From an uncultured Kordiimonas sp. (GTDB lineage Bacteria > Pseudomonadota > Alphaproteobacteria > Sphingomonadales > Kordiimonadaceae), in the NCBI GenBank assembly GCA_947503625.1, contig CANNEK010000003.1, positions 1-64,000 of the forward strand: a DNA stretch of 64,000 bases, given 5' to 3'. The notes under the pieces were generated by a model that saw only the letters and a program-made list of their open reading frames with translations, did no database searches and was not told the origin of the DNA. Position 1 is the stretch's first letter. Every line of letters starts with the position of its first letter. Below are positions 51,040-64,000 of this stretch, piece after piece. A program made the translations under genes and the position numbers.

Positions 51040-52854
51040 TTGGCACTTAGTTACATGTCCAACAAAAATCACAACCCACTAAACCAACTATTAGGGCGGG
51101 TCCGCGCGAGAATGTTTCAAGCGGGTGGATATGAGTTTGGCGCAATCACAATCTTAGCTGTTCTGGTTGGCGTGGTCGCTGGCTACGCATCTATCGGGTT
51201 TTATCTTGCAATCAGCGCCCTGCTGACATTTACCTTTGGCGTGGATGAAGCGACGCTTGCTACAGGCGCGAGCAGCCTTGACTGGTGGCATATTCTTTTT
51301 GTTCCCGTGATTGGTGGTCTGGTGGTTGGGCAGCTACTCAGGCTTCACAAAAACCAGCAAACCAGTGGTGTCTCCAATGTGATTGAAGCTGCCGCACTTC
51401 GAGACAGCCGTATCGATGTGAGAGATGGAGCCGTGAGCGCTGCAGCGACCATTGTCTCTCTTGGCTCGGGTGCGTCCATGGGGCGCGAAGGGCCTGCAGT
51501 GCATTTGGGGGCAGCGCTGGCCTCCTTGGTGACACAGTCCCTGAAACTGAATCCCGCTGCGGCGCGCACCCTGCTAGGCTGCGGGGTTGCAGCGGCAGTA
51601 GCGGCTTCTTTCAATGCGCCTATTGCTGGCGTTTTCTTTGCCCTTGAAGTGATTATTGGTCATTATGCGCTGCAAACTTTCGCGCCTATTGTCATCGCGG
51701 CGATTGCCGGCACAGTAGTCAGCCGCATTCATCTGGGCAATTTCCCGGCCTTTGAAACTACCGACTATTTCATTGCCAGCTTTTGGGAATTTCCCGCATT
51801 CTTCCTGCTTGGTATTGCGTCGGCTTTCGCCGCCGTGGTTTTCATGGCGGGACTCAGGTGGGCAGACAAATCACGTTTCCGGTGGGAAAAAATACCATTT
51901 TCCCTACAACCAGCTGTTGCAGGGTTATTAGTAGGGCTGCTTGCACTGCTTTATCCTGAAGTGCTCAGCATTGGCTATGAGGCGACGAGCCGCGCGCTTA
52001 ATGGTGGCTATGAACTCATCCTTCTCATTTCACTGGTAGTTGCGAAAATCGCTGCAACAATTATTTCTTACGCTGGCCGGTTCGGCGGCGGCGTTTTCAG
52101 CCCTTCTTTGTTCATTGGCGCGATGGTGGGCGGCGCTTTTGGTATCATAGCCGGATCCGTGTTTCCCGAACTTGCCTCAACCCCCGGTTTGTACGCGGTT
52201 GTCGGCATGGGCGCGGTCGCTTCTGCGGTTCTTGGTGCGCCCATATCAACGATCCTGATCGTTTTCGAGATTACCGGTGACTATAATGTGACAATTGCTG
52301 TAATGATCGCATCGGCGATTGCCAGCGTGGTAACCAGCCTTTTCTATCAACGCTCATTTTTCCTTATGCAGCTCGCAAACCGGGGCATTCAACTGGAAGG
52401 CGGACGAGCAACCTACCTGCTAAAATCAGCAACTGTCGGCGAACACATGACCCGTGATTTCTTCACCATTCGGGATACGGACACAATAGAAAAAGCCAGG
52501 GAATTATTGATTGTTCAGGGCGGCGGGGTTCTCGTTGTCACCACAGAGGTAGGCAAGATTTTTGGCGTTCTCTCGCTAAACCAGATGCCGCCTGACGTTT
52601 TTGAAGCCGGCGAAAGCCGCGAACACGCTGTCGGGCAATATACTCGTCAGGTAGCACAATTGATCAAGACATCGGAGCCGCTTGAGGTCGCACTGAAAAG
52701 CCTGGAGCTCTCCGGGGAAGAAGCTTTACCGGTTGTATCACCGTCACAAGACGATGTTGTCGTTGGCCTTATACGACACCGGGATGTAATGCGCGAGTAC
52801 ACGCGTGCCCTCCTTGAAACATATGGTCAGAATGAACCGGTAAACCGGACCTGA
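51040..52854 (+). CDS. ClC-type chloride channel/transporter with CBS domains
   Basis: GSGASMGREGPAVHLGAALAS; FNAPIAGVFFALEVIIG; GGGVFSPSLFIGAMVGGAFG; C-terminal CBS pair. Confidence 0.92.
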   Translation: MALSYMSNKNHNPLNQLLGRVRARMFQAGGYEFGAITILAVLVGVVAGYASIGFYLAISALLTFTFGVDEATLATGASSLDWWHILFVPVIGGLVVGQLLRLHKNQQTSGVSNVIEAAALRDSRIDVRDGAVSAAATIVSLGSGASMGREGPAVHLGAALASLVTQSLKLNPAAARTLLGCGVAAAVAASFNAPIAGVFFALEVIIGHYALQTFAPIVIAAIAGTVVSRIHLGNFPAFETTDYFIASFWEFPAFFLLGIASAFAAVVFMAGLRWADKSRFRWEKIPFSLQPAVAGLLVGLLALLYPEVLSIGYEATSRALNGGYELILLISLVVAKIAATIISYAGRFGGGVFSPSLFIGAMVGGAFGIIAGSVFPELASTPGLYAVVGMGAVASAVLGAPISTILIVFEITGDYNVTIAVMIASAIASVVTSLFYQRSFFLMQLANRGIQLEGGRATYLLKSATVGEHMTRDFFTIRDTDTIEKARELLIVQGGGVLVVTTEVGKIFGVLSLNQMPPDVFEAGESREHAVGQYTRQVAQLIKTSEPLEVALKSLELSGEEALPVVSPSQDDVVVGLIRHRDVMREYTRALLETYGQNEPVNRT

Positions 52855-52929
52855 CCATTCGGTTGTCTGTGATCCAAAATTGTTAATACTTCTGTTTGTC
52901 ATCAAAGGTATCGGTGCTATGAAACTCCT

Positions 52930-55311
52930 ATGACCACAGACCCTTTTGACCTTGATGATTTTGATGCCCCGCCTGCCCCGGGCGCGAATCCTGCAGCGGC
53001 GGCTTCGGAGCTGGAACCCCCATACTTGTCGGGCTTGAACGCACCACAAAAGGAAGCGGTTCTGGCAACTGATGGACCTGTTCTGGTGCTGGCCGGCGCT
53101 GGTACTGGCAAAACACGAGTGCTCACCACGCGGCTTGGACATCTGATGGCAACAGGTCGGGCTGCGCCCTGGAACATTCTGGCAGTTACTTTTACAAATA
53201 AGGCCGCCAGCGAGATGCAACATCGCGTCGCGCAGGTGATCGGACGACCGGTTGAAGGCATGTGGATTGGCACGTTTCATTCGATCTGTGTTCGAATTTT
53301 GCGCAAGCATGCCGAGCTTGCCGGCCTCAAGTCTAATTTTTCCATTCTCGATACCGACGATCAAATTCGTTTGCTGAAGCAGCTCGTTCAGGCAGAAAAC
53401 ATCGATGACAAGCGATGGCCGGCCCGGGCTCTGGCAGGGTTGATCGACCGCTGGAAAAACCGCGCGCTAACTCCTGAAAAAGTACCGAGCGGTGAAAGTT
53501 ATGCCTATGCCAATGGCATGGGCGGTGAATTGTATCGTGCCTATCAAGACCGTCTGCAGGTTTTGAATGCATGCGATTTTGGCGACTTGCTCATGCATGT
53601 CATTACACTGTTTCAAACCCATCCTGATGTGCTGGCAGAATACCACCGCCAATTCAGATATATTCTTGTTGACGAGTATCAGGACACCAACGTTGCCCAG
53701 TATTTATGGCTGCGTCTTTTGGCACAAGCCCAACGCAACATTTGCTGTGTTGGAGACGATGACCAGAGTATTTATGGCTGGCGTGGAGCCGAAGTTGGCA
53801 ATATTCTGCGGTTTTCTGACGACTTTCCCGGTGCCAAAACCGTTCGCCTGGAACAAAATTACCGATCCACCGGCCATATTCTCTCGGCCGCGTCCGCACT
53901 GATCGCCGCCAATGAGGGACGCTTGGGAAAAGAACTATGGACGGATAGCGGCGACGGAGAGAAAGTCACCGTTAAAGGAGTTTGGGATGCACCGGAGGAA
54001 GCGCGTACAATTGGCGAGGAAATTGAGAACCTCCAGCGACAGGAATGTGCGCTAAGCGAAATAGCTGTTCTGGTTCGAGCAGGCTTCCAGACGCGCGAAT
54101 TTGAAGAGCGCATGATCACACTGGGCCTGCCTTACCGGGTTGTGGGTGGCCCCAGGTTTTACGAACGCGCTGAAATCCGCGACGCCATGGCCTACTTGCG
54201 GGTTATTGCGCAGCCTGACGATGATTTGGCTTTTGAACGTATCGTTAACGTCCCAAAACGTGGCCTTGGAACCACGACGATCAATAAGATACATCATCTG
54301 GCTCGAAGCCACGGCATTCCCATGACCAGGGCGGCACGCCAGATACTTGAGCTTGACGAGCTCCGAGCAACGGCCCGAAAATCACTTGACCAATTGATGA
54401 ATGATTTTGATCGCTGGCGCTTAATGCTGTCCAGTCATGGCCAAAGCGAATTGGCAGAGACCGTGCTCGACGAGTCTGGCTATACTGAAATGTGGCAAAA
54501 TGACAAATCTGCTGACGCACCTGGTCGGCTGGACAACCTCAAGGAACTTGTTTCTGCGATGGGAGAGTTCGAGAACCTCACCGGCTTTCTGGAGCATATT
54601 TCGCTGGTGATGGAAAACGATAATAACGACACACGGGAAAAAGTTTCCCTCATGACGCTTCATGCTGGCAAAGGCCTTGAATTCGATCACGTGTTCCTGC
54701 CCGGCTGGGAAGAAGGTGTCTTCCCAAACCAACGCGCACTGGACGAATCCGGCGCCAAGGGATTGGAGGAAGAGCGCCGCCTGGCCTATGTGGGCATCAC
54801 ACGCGCAAAACGACATGCCTACATCTATTTTGCGGGCAACCGACAGGTTTTTGGACAGTGGCAATCCAGCCTTCCGAGCCGGTTCATTGAAGAATTGCCG
54901 CAGGAACACATAGAGATGGAAGCGGCACAAGGCCTGTATGGCGGCCGGTCAAACCGAGATGGCTGGGGGTCTGACGAATGGTCAGATGAAGGCTACCATA
55001 CCTCTAGTGGAGATAAATACGGCCCGGGTTGGACACGAGCACAAAATCGAGGACGCGCCAGCGGTTTTTCCAGCGGCGGCGCCAGTTACGGTGACCGGGT
55101 CGCTAAACGAAAACGCACCGTCACCATCGACATGCCGAGCGTAACACCCAGCCATTCAGAAACAGTGAGTGATATTGCGGTCGGTGAACGCATTTTCCAC
55201 GAGAAGTTCGGTTATGGAATGGTCGAAGATGTCGAAGGAAACAAGTTGCTGGTTGCATTCGACAAGGCTGGCACCAAACGTGTAGTTGATCGCTTTGTAC
55301 GCCCTGCATAA
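52930..55311 (+). CDS. UvrD/PcrA-type ATP-dependent DNA helicase
   Basis: LNAPQKEAVLATDGPVLVLAGAGTGKTRVLTTR; DEYQDTNVAQY; VGDDDQSIYGWRGA; MTLHAGKGLEFDHVFLPG. Confidence 0.96.
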   Translation: MTTDPFDLDDFDAPPAPGANPAAAASELEPPYLSGLNAPQKEAVLATDGPVLVLAGAGTGKTRVLTTRLGHLMATGRAAPWNILAVTFTNKAASEMQHRVAQVIGRPVEGMWIGTFHSICVRILRKHAELAGLKSNFSILDTDDQIRLLKQLVQAENIDDKRWPARALAGLIDRWKNRALTPEKVPSGESYAYANGMGGELYRAYQDRLQVLNACDFGDLLMHVITLFQTHPDVLAEYHRQFRYILVDEYQDTNVAQYLWLRLLAQAQRNICCVGDDDQSIYGWRGAEVGNILRFSDDFPGAKTVRLEQNYRSTGHILSAASALIAANEGRLGKELWTDSGDGEKVTVKGVWDAPEEARTIGEEIENLQRQECALSEIAVLVRAGFQTREFEERMITLGLPYRVVGGPRFYERAEIRDAMAYLRVIAQPDDDLAFERIVNVPKRGLGTTTINKIHHLARSHGIPMTRAARQILELDELRATARKSLDQLMNDFDRWRLMLSSHGQSELAETVLDESGYTEMWQNDKSADAPGRLDNLKELVSAMGEFENLTGFLEHISLVMENDNNDTREKVSLMTLHAGKGLEFDHVFLPGWEEGVFPNQRALDESGAKGLEEERRLAYVGITRAKRHAYIYFAGNRQVFGQWQSSLPSRFIEELPQEHIEMEAAQGLYGGRSNRDGWGSDEWSDEGYHTSSGDKYGPGWTRAQNRGRASGFSSGGASYGDRVAKRKRTVTIDMPSVTPSHSETVSDIAVGERIFHEKFGYGMVEDVEGNKLLVAFDKAGTKRVVDRFVRPA

Positions 55312-55355
55312 TGCCCGGCCTGTATTGGCGCTGGATGAACCCGAGGAAATAGGCG

Positions 55356-56267
55356 ATGTCTGACAGTGGCTGGTGTTTAACGGGTGAGCTGCAGATGGAG
55401 CAGGCAGCAAAGCTTGAAGCTGAACTGGAAACACTCTGCGATGAGCTTGGCATGTTCCCACCTACCCTATCTCGTTTTGAGCAGGCCGGGTCACCCCTGT
55501 GGCAGGTCGACATCTATTTTTCCGAAGAACCTGAACCAGCTTTCCTTAAAGAACTTCTTGACCGCGCCAACACTGTGGACTGGGTCTATAAAAAAAGCCG
55601 CCTGGAAAACCGGGATTGGGTCAGCGAAAGCCAAAAACTTCTGGCGCCCGTCCGAGCAGGCCGTTTTCTGGTATTCGGGAGCCACGATGTCGATAAAAGC
55701 GACCCGGAACTAACCAATATACAGATTGATGCCGGGCAGGCCTTTGGCACTGGCAAACATGAAACAACGGCCGCGTGCCTGAAAATTCTGGACGCGATAG
55801 CCGACACCATCTCGCCTGCATCTTTTCTTGATTTAGGGACCGGATCAGGCGTTCTTGCCCTGGCAGCGGCCAAAATCTGGCCCGACATACCCGGGACGGC
55901 TACTGATATCGATCCAATAGCAACCAAAGTCGCAACAGAAAATGCTCACCTCAATATAGTGTCTACCCGAAAATCTTCGCCACAAGCGTCGGGTGTGCTT
56001 TTTATAACGGCAGACGGCCTTGATGACCCTCATCTGGCAAGGGAAAAACCATACGACCTGATATTTGCCAATATTCTTGCAGGTCCATTGATAACAATGG
56101 CACCCGATATTGTGGCAGGGCTTTCAAAAACAGGGGCACTTATCTTGTCAGGGCTGCTGATCGAACAAAAAATGGAAGTTCTATCCGCCTACGCATTGCA
56201 GGGGCTTTCGCTCGTTGATAGCGAAGAAAGCGGAGACTGGGCCGCCTTGCTGTTGCGCCGCCAATAG
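55356..56267 (+). CDS. prmA: Ribosomal protein L11 methyltransferase
   Basis: QAFGTGKHETTAACLKIL; FLDLGTGSGVLALAAAKIW; FANILAGPLITMAPDI. Confidence 0.92.
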   Translation: MSDSGWCLTGELQMEQAAKLEAELETLCDELGMFPPTLSRFEQAGSPLWQVDIYFSEEPEPAFLKELLDRANTVDWVYKKSRLENRDWVSESQKLLAPVRAGRFLVFGSHDVDKSDPELTNIQIDAGQAFGTGKHETTAACLKILDAIADTISPASFLDLGTGSGVLALAAAKIWPDIPGTATDIDPIATKVATENAHLNIVSTRKSSPQASGVLFITADGLDDPHLAREKPYDLIFANILAGPLITMAPDIVAGLSKTGALILSGLLIEQKMEVLSAYALQGLSLVDSEESGDWAALLLRRQ

Positions 56268-56284
56268 ACGAAAAAGTACCGCAC

Positions 56285-56314
56285 AAAAAAAGCCTGCAGA
56301 CAAACTCCGCAGGC
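56285..56314 (-). terminator. Intrinsic terminator between prmA and the 88-aa ORF
   Basis: Minus strand GCCTGC-N11-GCAGGC followed by TTTTTTT. Confidence 0.75.
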
Positions 56315-56354
56315 CCCTGTTTTGCAATACGCCTATTGTCAGGCGCATCAGATT

Positions 56355-56606
56355 CTAGTGTGCAAATGCACCGCCGCTCATGCCGTTACCGCCGGACACT
56401 TTGCCCCAGCTGGACGGGCGAACAATGCGCAAAGACATCTTCGCCTTCGCTTGTTTCTGCCCGACAACTTCAAAAATGCGACCGTTGCTGCGCAGATCTG
56501 CAGCTACTGCAGGTGCCGTAACGTCTGGAATCTGGCCTTTGCTGGCCAACAGACCCATGAAAGAGTTCTGTTCGATTGTCTCGATTATTTGTTGTTTGCG
56601 TGCCAT
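56355..56606 (-). CDS. Small conserved-looking hypothetical protein
   Basis: MARKQQIIETIEQNSFMGLLASKGQIPDVTAPAVAADLRSNGRIFEVVGQKQAKAKMSLRIVRPSSWGK...; followed by a good terminator. Confidence 0.6.
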   Translation of the reverse strand: MARKQQIIETIEQNSFMGLLASKGQIPDVTAPAVAADLRSNGRIFEVVGQKQAKAKMSLRIVRPSSWGKVSGGNGMSGGAFAH

Positions 56607-56829
56607 GATCTGGCTCCTCAATACTCGCTGACGTCCTATGCCGTCCTATCCAATACAAAGCGCCACCCTTGTGTCGCTGAACACTATATAAGGTGAGACC
56701 ACGATCTTCAGTAGAGCCATTTTTAACTGAGGAGCTATGCGTAAAACGCATAGCTAAGACACAAAGCTGTTACATATCATTGACAAAAAGGTGAGATTGT
56801 CATGCTGCGTGCCTCAATTGTTTGTACTG

Positions 56830-57795
56830 TCAGACTACTGGATTTCTAATTGCGAAAATCAAAACCAGAAGTGCCGCCGACCAAACCAGGATTCCACCGA
56901 TGACATAGGGTTTTGCCATACGGCGCTCGAACCACCTGCGAGGCGCAATACCCTTGGCCAAAAACACCAGCAGACCTGAGAGGTTGACGCAAACGATATT
57001 GACCGACAGCAATAAAAAAGCACCATAGGCAAGAGTAGGCTGAGCGGCCCCCATCATAAAACCGAAGGTTACAGCTGGCGGCAAGATTGCAACCGCGACC
57101 ATCACACCAACAAGAGTCATCGACAAACCAGACGTAAGCGACAAAACGCCCGCGACACCTGAAGCGACCGCCAGTGCAACGCCATCCAGACCTATATTGG
57201 TCCTGGACATCAGTTCTTCGCTGACCGGCACATTGCCCCAGAAATAACCAACTGCAATACAAATCAGTGTTGCGAAACCAACGCCTGAAGAACCGGTTTT
57301 AAATGCATTTATCATCAACTCGCGGTTACCGAGAGACGTGCCAAACGCAAATGCCAGATTGGGCCCCAAGAACGGTGCAATTACCATCGCACCAATAACA
57401 ACCGCGATATTGTCCTGGAGCAACCCTATTAATGCAACGAGCGTTGAAAGAAATGTGAGAAGCAAATAATTAAAATCGAGTTGCGCCCCACTGGCCATCT
57501 TGGCCATAAGTTCTTCACGTGTGTCAGTGGCCTGAGCACTTCCCACTGAAGGTAGTGTCGCATCAACGGGTATAATGTTCAGTCTGAAACGATTGGAAAG
57601 CTTTTCCATCTCCTGCAATTCATCCACCAGCTTCTGTCGATGACTGGAGTCTGTCAGCAGACAGAAAACCGCGTGATCGTTGTCTAGATCACAGTCTTTA
57701 TGAAAAGAAAGTACACCATCAGATTTTGCGATTTTCCGTATGCTTTGTTCTGCTGCAACTGGCGCAGTTACCTGTAATAGTTTCAAAGCCATCAC
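56830..57795 (-). CDS. DUF389/TIGR00341-family membrane protein
   Basis: NIAVVIGAMVIAPFLGPNLAFAFGTSLG; ALAVASGVAGVLSLTSGLSMTLVGVMVAVAILPPAV. Confidence 0.85.
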   Translation of the reverse strand: MMALKLLQVTAPVAAEQSIRKIAKSDGVLSFHKDCDLDNDHAVFCLLTDSSHRQKLVDELQEMEKLSNRFRLNIIPVDATLPSVGSAQATDTREELMAKMASGAQLDFNYLLLTFLSTLVALIGLLQDNIAVVIGAMVIAPFLGPNLAFAFGTSLGNRELMINAFKTGSSGVGFATLICIAVGYFWGNVPVSEELMSRTNIGLDGVALAVASGVAGVLSLTSGLSMTLVGVMVAVAILPPAVTFGFMMGAAQPTLAYGAFLLLSVNIVCVNLSGLLVFLAKGIAPRRWFERRMAKPYVIGGILVWSAALLVLIFAIRNPVV

Positions 57796-57832
57796 TGATC
57801 CCGATCAAGTTTAGCCGAGCCTAGGACATCGG

Positions 57833-61872
<4,040 letters not shown>

Positions 61873-61891
61873 CCCTTCCCCCTAGCAAACT

Positions 61892-62701
61892 CTAAAACGG
61901 CCACAAAGCAGCCATCCAAGAATCGCTCTTTGCCTCCGGTGAGATTTTTCCATCAATCATCAGCGAGTAGCTGAACCGATACCATTTGGTATCGCCGAAA
62001 TTGTTACCCAAGACAGCAGCAGCCATCTGTGCTTCATCAATCATACCAAGAGCCAGATAGCTCTCGACCAACCGATGAAGTGCTTCCGGCACATGACTCG
62101 TCGTTTGAAACCTTTCAATCACACGCCGGAAACGAAGAGTGGCGGCCAGATATTCCTGGCGCCTCAGGTAGAAGCGGCCAACTTCCATATCTTTACCCGC
62201 GAGGTGGTCCTGAGTCAGATTCAGCTTCAGCTGCGCATCCTGGGCATATTCCGATTCCGGGAAACGCCGAATAACCTCAATCAGAGCGGCCTCAGCCTGT
62301 TCTGTTTTATTCTGATCGCGTCCAACCCCTGATATTTGTTCATAATGACAAAGCGCGATCAGATAATAAGCGTAAGGTGCTGATGCGTTACCCGGGTGCA
62401 ATTGCAGGAACCTCTCGGCCGCCAATACAGAGTCGTCATATTGATTACTCATGTAAGCGGAATACGCGGCCATCAACTGTGCACGTCGCGCCCAGACCGA
62501 ATAGGGATGCTGGCGCTCGACTTCATCGAAAGCCGCCGCGGCGAAGCGATAACGCTTTCTCTCCAGATTGTCTTGCGCGAGATTATAAATCACTTCAACG
62601 TCACGGGCGATATAGGTGTCTTCATCACCACTGGAACTACAGGCCGCAAGGCCCAAAGCCGATATTCCCATGATCGATAACTTAAGCCAATTTGCACTCA
62701 T
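61892..62701 (-). CDS. bamD: Outer membrane assembly lipoprotein BamD (ORF extends to 62749)
   Basis: Lipobox GLAACSSS; NLERKRYRFAAAAFDEVERQHPYSVWARRAQLMAAYSAYMSNQYDDSVLAAERFLQLHPGN. Confidence 0.93.
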   Translation of the reverse strand: MSANWLKLSIMGISALGLAACSSSGDEDTYIARDVEVIYNLAQDNLERKRYRFAAAAFDEVERQHPYSVWARRAQLMAAYSAYMSNQYDDSVLAAERFLQLHPGNASAPYAYYLIALCHYEQISGVGRDQNKTEQAEAALIEVIRRFPESEYAQDAQLKLNLTQDHLAGKDMEVGRFYLRRQEYLAATLRFRRVIERFQTTSHVPEALHRLVESYLALGMIDEAQMAAAVLGNNFGDTKWYRFSYSLMIDGKISPEAKSDSWMAALWPF

Positions 62702-62917
62702 TTTACCCAATACTCCGGTACCTGAAACAGTTTCCATATTCTGTTCCAAATTTTATTGTCACGCTGCCTTGCAACCATTAGTATAAAAAATACACTGATG
62801 TTTGCAGCTAAGCGGTTAAATGTTGGCTCCTGCGATTTCTCTAGCACAGGAATGCACACCCGCCAACGAAGAATCCCACAGGCGTTAAACTTGTGAATGG
62901 GAAAAGAGATCAGGCAT

Positions 62918-63334
62918 ATGAATACCAACAAGGCGCCATCCTTGACAGATTCGAACGTATCGGCGCGGAAAGCTGATATTGTCGACAAGCATGTGGGTAA
63001 CTGCATCAGAGAGCGGCGCAGGGAACTTCAGATATCCCAGCAGGAAATAAGCGACATTCTGGGTGTTTCTTATCAGCAATTGCAAAAATATGAGAATGGC
63101 AACAACCGCATCAGCGCCGGCAGGTTGTTTTTGCTTGCCCATATCCTCAAAGTTGACGTTGGATATTTCTATCAGGGCCTGCCACCCAGTGAAGAACTTT
63201 TCCGAGGCAAACTTGACGACCTTGATTTTGTGATGCCGGAGATAAACACCCTTCGCCCCACAAGTCTGCGGCAAGCATTGACAGATCTGGTGCACGCGAT
63301 CCGGGAAAGTGAAGAAAAGGGCCCTGCCGGCTAA
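62918..63334 (+). CDS. XRE-family HTH transcriptional regulator
   Basis: VGNCIRERRRELQISQQEISDILGVSYQQLQKYENGNNRISAGRLFLLAHILKVDVGYFY. Confidence 0.92.
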   Translation: MNTNKAPSLTDSNVSARKADIVDKHVGNCIRERRRELQISQQEISDILGVSYQQLQKYENGNNRISAGRLFLLAHILKVDVGYFYQGLPPSEELFRGKLDDLDFVMPEINTLRPTSLRQALTDLVHAIRESEEKGPAG

Positions 63335-63388
63335 CGCCAACAGAACCCGATACACACTATAAACGTGGTTAAACCCGTTGCTGTAGCG

Positions 63389-64000
63389 CTATACAGCGCG
63401 AACAGCTTCGTCGTAGTCATACATCAGAGATTTGGTAATTTCGCCCACCTCAAAATTCCAGGGACCAATCTCGGACAAAGGCGTCACTTCAGCGGCCGTG
63501 CCGGTTAAAAAGGCTTGTTCAAATCCCGCTAGCTCGTCTGGCATGATCACACGCTCAATAACATTGATGTTCCGTTTTCGAGCCAGACCCATAACTGTCC
63601 GCCGTGTAATGCCATCAAGAAAACAATCTGGCGTCGGCGTATGCAGTTCGCCGTCTTTTACAAAGAAGATGTTAGCACCGGTTGCTTCAGCCACCTGACC
63701 GCGATAATCGTACATCAACGCGTCATCATAACCCTTGGCTTCCGCAGCATGCTTGGACATCGTACAAATCATGTAAAGTCCGGATGCTTTTGCATCAGTT
63801 GGTGCCGTATCCGGTGCAGGGCGACGCCACTCAGAGATATCAAGTCGTAGTCCACGAAGCCTCGCTTCCGGAGAGAAATACGAAGGCCATTCCCAAACAG
63901 CGATTGCAGCATGAATAGTGTTTTGCTGGGCTGAAACTCCCATCATTTCACTACCGCGCCAAACTACAGGGCGACAGTATGCGTCTGTAAAGCCATTTTT
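63389..64000 (-). CDS. ilvE: Branched-chain amino acid aminotransferase, partial (5' end beyond window)
   Basis: ALMYDYRGQVAEATGANIFFVKDGELHTPTPDCFLDGITRRTVMGLAR; frame open to the window edge (CRPVVWRGSEMMGVSAQ). Confidence 0.93.
   Translation of the reverse strand, partial: KNGFTDAYCRPVVWRGSEMMGVSAQQNTIHAAIAVWEWPSYFSPEARLRGLRLDISEWRRPAPDTAPTDAKASGLYMICTMSKHAAEAKGYDDALMYDYRGQVAEATGANIFFVKDGELHTPTPDCFLDGITRRTVMGLARKRNINVIERVIMPDELAGFEQAFLTGTAAEVTPLSEIGPWNFEVGEITKSLMYDYDEAVRAV

Overview
The window is a chromosomal segment of an alphaproteobacterium. Support for this comes from the circularly permuted two-piece ssrA gene, an alpha-type SspB, the ligA-recN-bamD and mreBCD-mrdA-rodA blocks, and a GTTC-N7-GTTC LexA-like box. 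Most of it is ordinary housekeeping: cell shape, branched-chain amino acid biosynthesis (leuA, ilvC, ilvN, ilvB, partial ilvE), the hflK/hflC/HtrA block, folA/thyA, fumarase, uvrD/pcrA-type helicase, prmA, ligA, recN and bamD. I saw no mobile elements, CRISPR arrays, rRNA or tRNA genes. The points most worth a second look are: (1) a luxR-luxI quorum-sensing pair with a perfect 16-bp palindrome upstream of luxI, a LuxI protein with an ~80-aa C-terminal extension, and a Fur/Zur-family gene directly downstream; (2) a perfect 12-bp inverted repeat at the luxI-zur junction that appears to hold the zur ribosome-binding site; (3) a leucine-rich leader peptide with overlapping hairpins upstream of leuA; (4) three abutting hairpins in the ilvB leader; (5) a permuted tmRNA with a shortened tag (A)ANDNDVEFAVAA, close to sspB; (6) a predicted LexA box upstream of a DNA-alkylation-repair-like gene followed by a CpcT/CpeT-like gene; (7) a two-gene module of unknown function (possible TULIP/P47-like protein plus a membrane protein); (8) an operator-like double palindrome controlling a DUF2975/HTH module; (9) a stand-alone BLUF photoreceptor. 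All identifications are from reading the sequence and remembered family signatures; no searches were run.
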